DNA from: Cloacibacillus sp.
GTDB lineage: Bacteria > Synergistota > Synergistia > Synergistales > Synergistaceae
Assembly: GCF_020860125.1 (NCBI RefSeq)
Contig: NZ_JAJBUX010000093.1
Coordinates: forward strand, 1-64,000
Reading direction: 5' to 3'
DNA length: 64,000 nt
Shown here: positions 34,960 to 42,183 of the stretch, piece after piece
How the letters are laid out: each line of letters starts with the position of its first letter
How positions within the stretch are numbered: the first letter of the stretch is position 1
Translations under genes and position numbers: made by a program
Notes under the pieces: generated by a model
Seen by the model: the letters and a program-made list of their open reading frames with translations, nothing else
Database searches by the model: none
What the model was told of the DNA's origin: nothing

Positions 34960-36587
34960 CGCCGATGATTTTCCACTCGCAATTCCTCTATCTCATCCTC
35001 GCCGAGCAGCAGACGCATAGCCCATACGGGAACCTCGGGCGGCCTGCGCCCCTGGTCGATAAAGACGAAGGCCGTCTCATAATCCGGCGGCATCGCGGGA
35101 AAATCGCCGTAACCGTCGGTAAAATAGATCAGTCCTTTAAAAGCGGTAAATTCATGCCTCTTTATGAGCCCGTCCACATATTCAAATAGCGGCCTGAAAT
35201 CAGTGCCTCCAAAACCCTTGAGGGTCATGCCGCCGATATAGGCCTCAAACTCATCCTGGCTTGTAATCTTTGCGTCCTCTTCCACGCGCGCGCCGCACTG
35301 GATGATGTGCACGTTTACCTTCGTAAAAAAATTTTCCGTCTGCCTGAGGATGTTCCACGTCTTCTCCACAAACTTCTGCACCAGCTCTCCCGCGACGGAT
35401 TCCGAGGTGTCGAGCGCGATGACGAATTCACGCACCCGCCGCACCTCTTTGTATTCGAGCGCCTCGATGAGCGGCATCCGCTTATATAAAGAGAGTCCGT
35501 AGGTATAAAAAATGTAGTCAAACTCTTCGTCGTTGACCTCCATATTCTCTCCGGTCACCGCGAAGCGGCGCAGAAAAGCCGCGTAATCACATTTCTCGCG
35601 GTTTATCGCGGCGAGCGTCTGGGTGAGGCCGCCGGCATTTTCACCCCAGCTGTTGGAGACGGTATCCAGGTCCACCTCGATACGGCGCGCTATCTCCCGC
35701 CACATCTCCTCCGTTTCCTTGGAAGCCATCGCCGGCTCGTGGCTTTTTTCCTCTTCACCGGAGCGGGCGGCGCTGTCGCCGCGCTCGCCGCCGGGCTTTT
35801 TTTCAGCGGCCGTTCCGCCTCCCTGCGCTGATTCCTCCTCCTCCCCGGAGACCGGCGGAGGGAGCTCCTCCCCCTGATCCTCAAGGCTGCCGGAGTTACT
35901 CTTTTCATCATCCTGCGGCACGGCGTTATCCCGCACCTCGCCCCTGCCGGAGCCGGAGGCCAGCTCAGGCAGTTTGTACCATATCTTATGGTCGTCCGCG
36001 TAAAAATCGGCGCGCAGCCGCTCACATTCGATAATGGGAAAGCTCTGCTCACGCAGCCAGCGATAGACGCGCTCTGCCGAGAGATGCGGCAGCTCGCCGC
36101 GCAGTTTGCGTATCAGCCACGCCTGGCGCTCCTCACGCTCACAGTAAAGCGATTTAATGCCAAGGCCGGTGATGACGTTTTCCACCGTGATATCGCAGGC
36201 GAGATCCCAGAGATCGGGATTTACCTTCGCCCCGACGAAAAGATGACGGAAGAGGCAGTGCAGCGTTATATGAAGATAATCCCGCGCCGGTATCCGCCGC
36301 CCCTGTTGAAAGCGGCGGCAGACATGCACGGAATTGTAATAGAGAAGGCGTCCGTCGGTGGCCATCTCGGCCGTGACGGTGTCATTCTCCGGTATGAACT
36401 TTATAAGGGCCGATTCCAGAAAACGCAGATTGATGAGCAGAGCGTCGCGTGAGAGGCGCAGTATTTCCCGCGCCAGCGCCGCGGCCTCGCGCGCCGTTTC
36501 GCCGAGCCGCCGGCTGCCGTCCGGCGTTGAATAGCCGTGCGCCTTTTTGATCTGAGCGGCGCTGACCTCCCACTCTTTGTTGTCCAT
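34956..36587 (-). CDS. DUF2201-like VWA protein (MoxR partner)
   Basis: 543 residues from ATG 36587 (GGAGAG upstream; ATG 36599 abuts its own AGGAG). The N-terminal domain (about 25-200) has HITLHCLFRH with His106, His110 and His115, the place of the metallopeptidase-like helix in DUF2201 proteins, but the usual Glu of HExxH is missing. An acidic Gly/Glu linker covers 210-290. The C-terminal VWA-like domain has the MIDAS DTSES at 394-398. It follows the molybdenum subunit gene by 36 nt. Confidence 0.82.
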   Translation of the reverse strand: MDNKEWEVSAAQIKKAHGYSTPDGSRRLGETAREAAALAREILRLSRDALLINLRFLESALIKFIPENDTVTAEMATDGRLLYYNSVHVCRRFQQGRRIPARDYLHITLHCLFRHLFVGAKVNPDLWDLACDITVENVITGLGIKSLYCEREERQAWLIRKLRGELPHLSAERVYRWLREQSFPIIECERLRADFYADDHKIWYKLPELASGSGRGEVRDNAVPQDDEKSNSGSLEDQGEELPPPVSGEEEESAQGGGTAAEKKPGGERGDSAARSGEEEKSHEPAMASKETEEMWREIARRIEVDLDTVSNSWGENAGGLTQTLAAINREKCDYAAFLRRFAVTGENMEVNDEEFDYIFYTYGLSLYKRMPLIEALEYKEVRRVREFVIALDTSESVAGELVQKFVEKTWNILRQTENFFTKVNVHIIQCGARVEEDAKITSQDEFEAYIGGMTLKGFGGTDFRPLFEYVDGLIKRHEFTAFKGLIYFTDGYGDFPAMPPDYETAFVFIDQGRRPPEVPVWAMRLLLGEDEIEELRVENHRR

Positions 36588-36605
36588 CGCTCTCTCCATC
36601 TCCTG

Positions 36606-36623
36606 AAAACCGGCCCCTCCGGT
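36606..36623 (-). terminator. Weak hairpin between the Mo-hydroxylase and VWA genes
   Basis: On the minus strand a 5-bp ACCGG/CCGGT stem with a 5-nt loop is followed by TTTTC. It could reduce, but is unlikely to stop, readthrough into the VWA gene. Confidence 0.35.
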
Positions 36624-39062
36624 CTATTTTCTCTCGGGCAGCGGCGGCATTGCCGCAAACTTGCCGCGCAGATCCTCCGCGCCGAAAGCCGTCTCTCCCG
36701 TACGCTCACGTTCCTTCAGCGCGCGCCAGATACGCTCCGGCGTTATCGGCAGTTCGCGCAGCGTCAGGCCGGTCGCATAGTTTACGGCGTTGCCGATCGC
36801 CGAACCTACCGGCGCGGTACTGCCCTCGCCCGCCTCTTTCGCACCCATCGGCCCTTCGGGATCGGCCTCGCTGCAAATGATCGTCTTGACCGGCGGCATG
36901 TCGAGCGCCGTCGGGAAGCGGTAATCGCGGAAGCTGGGGTTCATATGCCTGCCGTCCTTGCTGTATACGCATTCTTCAAAACAGCTGAATCCAAGGCCGA
37001 GAAGGACCGAACCCTCGATCTGCCCCTCGACGGCGCGGATATTCAGCGCGCGGCCACAGTCGTGAGCGAAGACGAAATCCTTCAGATCTACGCAGCCCGT
37101 CTCCATATCGACCTTCATCCTGGCCGCCGAAGCTGAGAAAGAATAGGCCGGAGCGTAGTTGCCTACGTTCTTCACATAGATGTCCTTGTCGCCCTCGTGC
37201 GCAAAAGAGCCGACACCGGCAACGCAGCGGCCAAAGTTCCTCTCCTCGTAGCCAAAGCAGGCCTCGTTATAGGAGATGTTCTTCTCCGCGTCTCCCTCAA
37301 TAAATACGCGGTGGTCTTTCATCTTGATATCAGAGGGCTTGCAGCCCCACTCCTCCGCCCAGTGCGACAGCAGTTTAAGCTTCGCGTCGCCGACGGCGCG
37401 GCGGCAGGCGTTGCCGCCGAGGAAGGTGACGCGCGAGCCAAAGGAGCCGGCGTCCCACGGCGTCGTCGTAGTATCTGACTGCACAAGCTTCACCTCGTCC
37501 ATACGCAGCCCCAGCTCCTCGGCGACGATCATCGTCATCACCGTATCGCAGCCCTGTCCGATATCGTTTGCGCCGCAGAAGACTACGGCGTAGCCCTCGC
37601 GGTTGAGGCGGACGATTGTGGAGGCAGAGCAGTAGTGCGGCGTAACAAGTACGGGGAATCCCGTTCCCGACATGAAGCCAGAACCGGAGAGGCCGACCGC
37701 CTCGCCGCTTCTGGGGAAAAACTTGTCCCTCTCCGCCCAGCCGATGGCGTCGGCGCAGGCGACAAGGCACTCGTCAAACTTGCATGAGGTAAACTCAAGG
37801 CCTGTGGGCCCTGTGTAATAGGGAGTGATCTCGTTCCTGCGGCGCAGTTCAAGCGGGTCTATCCCAAGCGCGTTCGCCACCTCGTCCATGTGGATTTCGT
37901 GGGCAAAGTGTACCTGACAGGCGGAATAGCCGCGCATTGCGCCCGAGGCCGGATGGTTTGTGTAGGGGCGTCTGGCCGTCATGTCGATATTTTCCACCTT
38001 ATAGGGGAAGGTGGCGCAAATCAACGAAAGGGTGTTCGCCGCGATGCCCGAGCCGCCGTAAGCGCCGCCGTCGAGGATGTGCTTGCAGCGCTTGGCGAGC
38101 ATCTTTCCCTCTTTGGTAAAGGCGGTCTCGATCTCAAAGGATATCGGATGGCGCGTGCGCGTGCAGGTGAAAACCTCGTCGCGTTTTAGCACGCACTTCA
38201 CGGGATGTCCCGTCATCTGCGCAAATTTACAGGGGCAGAGTTCATGGGCGAAGACGTCGAGCTTGCCGCCGAAACCGCCGCCGACCATCGGCTTGATGAC
38301 GCGTACCCTGCTTTCTGGAACGCCGAGCCCCCAGGCGATCCAGAAACGGCTCACATAAGCGCCCTGTGTCGTCGTCCAGACGGTCCATTCGCCGTTTTCA
38401 TATTTCGCCACGGCTCCGTGCGGTTCGATGGCGGCGTGGACCATCTCCTGCGTCTTGTAGTAATGTCTGTCGGTGTAATAGGCCTCCGCAAAGGCCTTGT
38501 CCGGGTCTCCCGCCTTCATCGTCGTAAAGATCGAGAGGTTGCCGGTGTTCGGATAGTGTATCGGCTCGGCCTCCGGCTGCATCGACTCAAAGGGGTCGAG
38601 GATGACCGGCAGCGGCTCATATTCCACCTTGACGAGCGCCGCCGCCTCCGCGGCGATATTCTCCGTGACGGCGCAGACCGCCGCGACCTCGTCGCCGATC
38701 ATCCTTACTTTTTTACGGCAGAGCGGCTCCTTGTCCGCCAGTTCCTTGAAGGCCTCGGGGTTGCCGAGATTATGCCCCTCGGGGAAATCGCTCCCCGTGA
38801 GCACCCCCTTCACGCCTGGCAGCTTGAGCGCCTCGGTAAAGTCTATGCTTTTGATGACGGCGTGCACATACGGGCTGTGAACGAGCTTGCAGTAATACAT
38901 CCCGGGCAGGTCTACGTCGTCGGTATAGACGGCGCGCCCCGTCACCTTAGCCTCGGCGTCTACGCGCACATAGGCGTTCCCTTTTCCGGCAAGCTCATAG
39001 TCTTCGGGTTTTTTATAAACGCTCTCGATTTCGGAGTAATATTCCTTTGATTTCATCGCCAT
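36624..39062 (-). CDS. Molybdenum hydroxylase large (molybdopterin-binding) subunit, xanthine dehydrogenase family
   Basis: 812 residues. The Mo-cofactor motifs are GGGFGGK near 265, GAMRGYS near 385 and GAKEAGEGSTAPVGSA near 752, the last holding the catalytic Glu. The motif AYxCSFR of CO dehydrogenase is absent, so it is not a CoxL. It hydroxylates a carbon next to nitrogen or an aldehyde; the substrate (purine, nicotinate or other heterocycle) is not decided. Its ATG overlaps the 2Fe-2S subunit stop as TAATG. It forms the complex with the two upstream genes. Confidence 0.92.
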   Translation of the reverse strand: MAMKSKEYYSEIESVYKKPEDYELAGKGNAYVRVDAEAKVTGRAVYTDDVDLPGMYYCKLVHSPYVHAVIKSIDFTEALKLPGVKGVLTGSDFPEGHNLGNPEAFKELADKEPLCRKKVRMIGDEVAAVCAVTENIAAEAAALVKVEYEPLPVILDPFESMQPEAEPIHYPNTGNLSIFTTMKAGDPDKAFAEAYYTDRHYYKTQEMVHAAIEPHGAVAKYENGEWTVWTTTQGAYVSRFWIAWGLGVPESRVRVIKPMVGGGFGGKLDVFAHELCPCKFAQMTGHPVKCVLKRDEVFTCTRTRHPISFEIETAFTKEGKMLAKRCKHILDGGAYGGSGIAANTLSLICATFPYKVENIDMTARRPYTNHPASGAMRGYSACQVHFAHEIHMDEVANALGIDPLELRRRNEITPYYTGPTGLEFTSCKFDECLVACADAIGWAERDKFFPRSGEAVGLSGSGFMSGTGFPVLVTPHYCSASTIVRLNREGYAVVFCGANDIGQGCDTVMTMIVAEELGLRMDEVKLVQSDTTTTPWDAGSFGSRVTFLGGNACRRAVGDAKLKLLSHWAEEWGCKPSDIKMKDHRVFIEGDAEKNISYNEACFGYEERNFGRCVAGVGSFAHEGDKDIYVKNVGNYAPAYSFSASAARMKVDMETGCVDLKDFVFAHDCGRALNIRAVEGQIEGSVLLGLGFSCFEECVYSKDGRHMNPSFRDYRFPTALDMPPVKTIICSEADPEGPMGAKEAGEGSTAPVGSAIGNAVNYATGLTLRELPITPERIWRALKERERTGETAFGAEDLRGKFAAMPPLPERK

Positions 39063-39544
39063 TACATATTCGCCTGCCTTTCCAGTATCTTTGCCGCAGA
39101 ATCGATCGCCTCGACGATCTTCGTGTAGCCGGTGCAGCGGCAGAGGTTGCCGGCGATTGCATCGCGGATCTCATGTTCCGTCGGGCGGGGATTCTCATGC
39201 AGCAGCGAAAGAGCCGACATTATCATGCCGGGCGTGCAAAAGCCGCACTGCAGGGCCCATTTATCCATAAATTCCCTCTGCAGGGGATGCAGGACGCCAT
39301 CCTTCATGACGCCTTCGATGGTGACGACCTCACGCCCGTCGGCCTCGACGGCCAGCATCAGGCAGGAGTCGACTGCCGCGCCGTCAAGCAGGATGGTGCA
39401 GGCGCCGCACTCGCCCTCCTCACAGCCGCGTTTTGTCCCCGTCATGTGCATCTGCTGGCGCAGAAAATCGACCATCGTGATGTTGTCCGCCACCAGCTCT
39501 TCGACGTTCTCGCCGTTAAGTTTAAAATTTATGATCCTCTTCAT
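39062..39544 (-). CDS. Molybdenum hydroxylase 2Fe-2S subunit
   Basis: 160 residues. The plant-type ferredoxin cluster GCEEGECGACTILLDG with a further Cys near 61, and the second cluster QCGFCTPGM and NLCRCTGY, give two [2Fe-2S] centres that pass electrons from the Mo site to FAD. The length is typical for the small subunit of three-gene xanthine dehydrogenases. Confidence 0.95.
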   Translation of the reverse strand: MKRIINFKLNGENVEELVADNITMVDFLRQQMHMTGTKRGCEEGECGACTILLDGAAVDSCLMLAVEADGREVVTIEGVMKDGVLHPLQREFMDKWALQCGFCTPGMIMSALSLLHENPRPTEHEIRDAIAGNLCRCTGYTKIVEAIDSAAKILERQANM

Positions 39545-39562
39545 CTTCGCAAACCTCCGTTC

Positions 39563-40444
39563 CTAAGCCCTCAGCGTCTCAAGCGCTCTCTTAACGGCGC
39601 GCTTCGTGTAGACGCGCACCATGTCCCGCCGATACTCCTCGGAGGCGCGCACGTCGGAGATCGGGCTGCACTCCCGCGAGGCGGCTAGACCAGCCCTCTC
39701 CAACAGATCATCGTCGGCGGCGCTGCCTTTCAGCAGCCTCTCCGCCTCCGGCGCGCGCAGCAGCGTCACACCGACGCCGCCCATCGCGATGCGGCAGTCT
39801 GTTATCCGGCATCCGTCCATCTTTACCCAGGCCGCGACGCCGATGATCGCCAGGTCCATCGCCTTGCGCACCGAATGCTTAAAATACGCGGAGCCCTCCT
39901 GCGGCTTTAGCTCGGGGATATTTATCCTCGTGACGATCTCTCCCGCCGCTTTGTCGATACAGTTCCTTTTTACACCGGTGAAAAATTCTCCGACAGGTAT
40001 CACCCGTTCGCCGTTTTTACCGTAAACCGACACGGAGGCGTCCATCGCCACCAGTATCGGAGCGGTGTCGGCCGAGGGCGAGGCGTTGCAGATATTGCCG
40101 GCCATCGTCCCCTTTCGGCGGATCTGCGTTGAGGCAACATAGTGCGCGGCGTCGGCTACGGCAGGCATTTTTTCGCACACCAGCGGCGAGTTATGGATCG
40201 CGTAGAGCTTCGTAAGGGCGCCGATACGCAGCCCCTCGCCCTCGACAAATTCCAGCCCGTCCATACCGGGGATATTTTTCAGGTCGATGACGCTCTCCAC
40301 GCCCCTCAAAACATTTTCCTTCAGTAACAGGATCACATCAGTCCCGCCCGCCATCAGCACGCATCTGCCGGCCTGCGCGGCCGCGAGCTCCGAGGCCTCC
40401 TCAAGACTTTTGGCGGCTATATAATTAAAATTCGGCAAAGTCAT
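39563..40444 (-). CDS. Molybdenum hydroxylase FAD-binding subunit
   Basis: 293 residues from ATG 40444 with GGGAGGAACAGAA upstream; the frame reaches 40504. The FAD-binding MAGGTDVILLL near 30 and the GTMAGNICNASPSAD motif near 112 identify the medium subunit of CO dehydrogenase/xanthine dehydrogenase-like enzymes. First gene of the molybdenum hydroxylase operon; a Crp/Fnr-like regulator is divergent. Confidence 0.94.
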   Translation of the reverse strand: MTLPNFNYIAAKSLEEASELAAAQAGRCVLMAGGTDVILLLKENVLRGVESVIDLKNIPGMDGLEFVEGEGLRIGALTKLYAIHNSPLVCEKMPAVADAAHYVASTQIRRKGTMAGNICNASPSADTAPILVAMDASVSVYGKNGERVIPVGEFFTGVKRNCIDKAAGEIVTRINIPELKPQEGSAYFKHSVRKAMDLAIIGVAAWVKMDGCRITDCRIAMGGVGVTLLRAPEAERLLKGSAADDDLLERAGLAASRECSPISDVRASEEYRRDMVRVYTKRAVKRALETLRA

Positions 40445-40597
40445 TTCTGTTCCTCCCTTTTTGATCGTATATCTTTTTCCCAGGCTCTCCCGTGAGCGCT
40501 GCATTTTTATCTTAGAAGCAAAAAAATATTGGGATAAGCAGCCTTGGCTACTTGTGTAGTCAGAAATACAATGCTATCTTCGTTGTACGGGGGGTGG

Positions 40598-41308
40598 ATG
40601 GCGGTGGGAGAAAATAATGATGCCATTGACGGGATACGTGACGACCAGATACGCCACCTTTACTATCTGCCGCAGGGTATCGCGCGGCTTGAGGCGCTGG
40701 GAGAGGTCATTCATGTGGGCAAGGGGTACGAGCTTAACAAAGTAGACGAGGTGCCGGAATATTGCTATCTTGTGAAGGAGGGGCGCGTCATCTGTTACGA
40801 ACTTACCTTCGGCGGCGAACAGCGCGTGTACAGCTTCATGGAGCCAAACTCCGTCTTTCTTGAGGAATGTATGCTGGTAGACAAGCCCAGCCCCGTCCTC
40901 TTCAAGACGGCCGCGCCCTCTACGCTCGTGCGCATCCATAAATGCGCGCTGAAACACGCCTTCAAGCACGACATCGACATCGTAATGGACATCTGCAAAT
41001 CAATGGCGGAAAAATTTCTCTCCGCGATGGGGCAGATACGCTACGGGCAGCAGAAATCAGCTGAATGGAAGATATGCCGGCTGCTGCAGATTTTTATGGG
41101 ACATTACGGCGCGGATTACGACGGAAAGATTCTCATCGCCGAGAAGATCAGCCAGCAGATGATCGCAGACATGCTCGGCATGAACCGCGTGACGGTCTCA
41201 AAGAAATTCAAGGAGCTGCGGGATATATCGCTGCTGGAACAGATCAACGGCTACATCTGCATTCGCAGCGCCGAGGCGCTGCAAAAACACATGGAACTGA
41301 TGAAATAA
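40598..41308 (+). CDS. Crp/Fnr-family transcriptional regulator
   Basis: About 236 residues from ATG 40598, next to GGGGGGTGG; upstream in-frame starts (TTG 40544, ATG 40571) are possible. A cNMP-type beta-barrel covers the N-terminal half, but the phosphate cassette is altered (LEECMLVDKPSPVLFKT), so a cyclic nucleotide is unlikely; no Fnr-type cysteine cluster is seen. The C-terminal HTH reads ISQQMIADMLGMNRVTVSKK. It is divergent from the molybdenum hydroxylase operon and probably controls it. Confidence 0.85.
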   Translation: MAVGENNDAIDGIRDDQIRHLYYLPQGIARLEALGEVIHVGKGYELNKVDEVPEYCYLVKEGRVICYELTFGGEQRVYSFMEPNSVFLEECMLVDKPSPVLFKTAAPSTLVRIHKCALKHAFKHDIDIVMDICKSMAEKFLSAMGQIRYGQQKSAEWKICRLLQIFMGHYGADYDGKILIAEKISQQMIADMLGMNRVTVSKKFKELRDISLLEQINGYICIRSAEALQKHMELMK

Positions 41309-41313
41309 AAATA

Positions 41314-41337
41314 GCCGGCGGAGGCAGCTCCGCCGGC
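41314..41337 (-). terminator. Terminator between convergent crp-like and rlmB genes
   Basis: A perfect 10-bp stem (41314-41323 with 41328-41337) and 4-nt loop. On the minus strand TATTTTTATTT follows, so it ends the uvrB-uvrA-rlmB unit; it may also slow plus-strand transcription. Confidence 0.8.
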
Positions 41338-41364
41338 AGCGTTACGGCTTTTTAAAGGAATTTT

Positions 41365-42183
41365 TTATTTAAGCTCCGCGCCCCGCGACCGCGTCCACTC
41401 GAACATCGCGATGCTCGCGGCGACGGAGGCGTTGAGCGAGCCGGTCGTTCCCTGCATCGGGATGAAGCGGATATCGTCGCAGGCCTTAGCCACGGCGTTA
41501 CCCAGGCCTTCGCCCTCCGCGCCGACGACGATGGCGCTGCGCGGCGGCAAATCCCCGCGGAAAAGCGTCTCGCGCCCCTCCATCGCCAGCCCCGTAACCC
41601 AAAAGTCCGCCTCCTGCAGCATCTTTATCGTCTGCGAAACGTTGCCCACCTTCACGACCGGCAGCCGCAGCGCCGCGCCGGCGCTCGTCTTCACCACCGT
41701 CCCGGTGGGCAGGCAGCCGCCGCGTTTCGGGATCATCACCGCCGCGGCGCCCGCGGCCTCCGCGCTTCTGATGACGGCGCCGAGGTTATGCGGGTCCTGC
41801 AGGTGGTCGCAGAGAAGGATAAGCACCGGAGACGGCGCGGCCGGCAGCGAGGCGAGCAGCTCCTCCGGCTCCCACAGCTTCATCTGCGCGGTGTAGGCCG
41901 CGACTCCCTGATGGTTCTCACCGTCAGTCAGCCTGTCGAGCGCCGCGCTCTCAACGTTCTGGAATATTATCCCGTTCGCGCGGCAGAGCTCCGTGATCTT
42001 CGCCTTTATGTGCGGCTGGGCGCTCTTCGCGAGAAGCACCTTCATGCAGCGTTCGGGGTCTCCCTCCAGCAGCGCGATCACCGGGTTGCGTCCCCAGCAG
42101 ATATCGCCCGCCGGCGCGCCCTCCGACCTCTTGTCAGCCCTCTCCTCGCGGCCGTGTCCTCTTCTTCTGTTATCGTTCGTCAT
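41365..42183 (-). CDS. rlmB: 23S rRNA 2'-O-methyltransferase RlmB / TrmH family
   Basis: 272 residues. A basic, charged N-terminal tail (1-27) precedes the L30e-like substrate domain and the SpoU knot domain with LLCDHLQDPHNLGAVIRSAEAAG, VGAEGEGL and IPMQGTTGSLNASVAASI, the three family motifs. It most likely methylates G2251 of 23S rRNA. Its start overlaps the uvrA end by 14 nt. Confidence 0.9.
   Translation of the reverse strand: MTNDNRRRGHGREERADKRSEGAPAGDICWGRNPVIALLEGDPERCMKVLLAKSAQPHIKAKITELCRANGIIFQNVESAALDRLTDGENHQGVAAYTAQMKLWEPEELLASLPAAPSPVLILLCDHLQDPHNLGAVIRSAEAAGAAAVMIPKRGGCLPTGTVVKTSAGAALRLPVVKVGNVSQTIKMLQEADFWVTGLAMEGRETLFRGDLPPRSAIVVGAEGEGLGNAVAKACDDIRFIPMQGTTGSLNASVAASIAMFEWTRSRGAELK

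Noticed and set aside
36624..39062. Assignment as carbon monoxide dehydrogenase large subunit
   Set aside because: The AYxCSFR active-site loop of CoxL is absent; GAMRGYS is found instead, so a xanthine dehydrogenase-family enzyme is the safer call.
40548..40559. Short palindrome CTAC-TTGT-GTAG as a Crp/Fnr box
   Set aside because: Only four paired bases and no resemblance to known Crp or Fnr sites; too weak.
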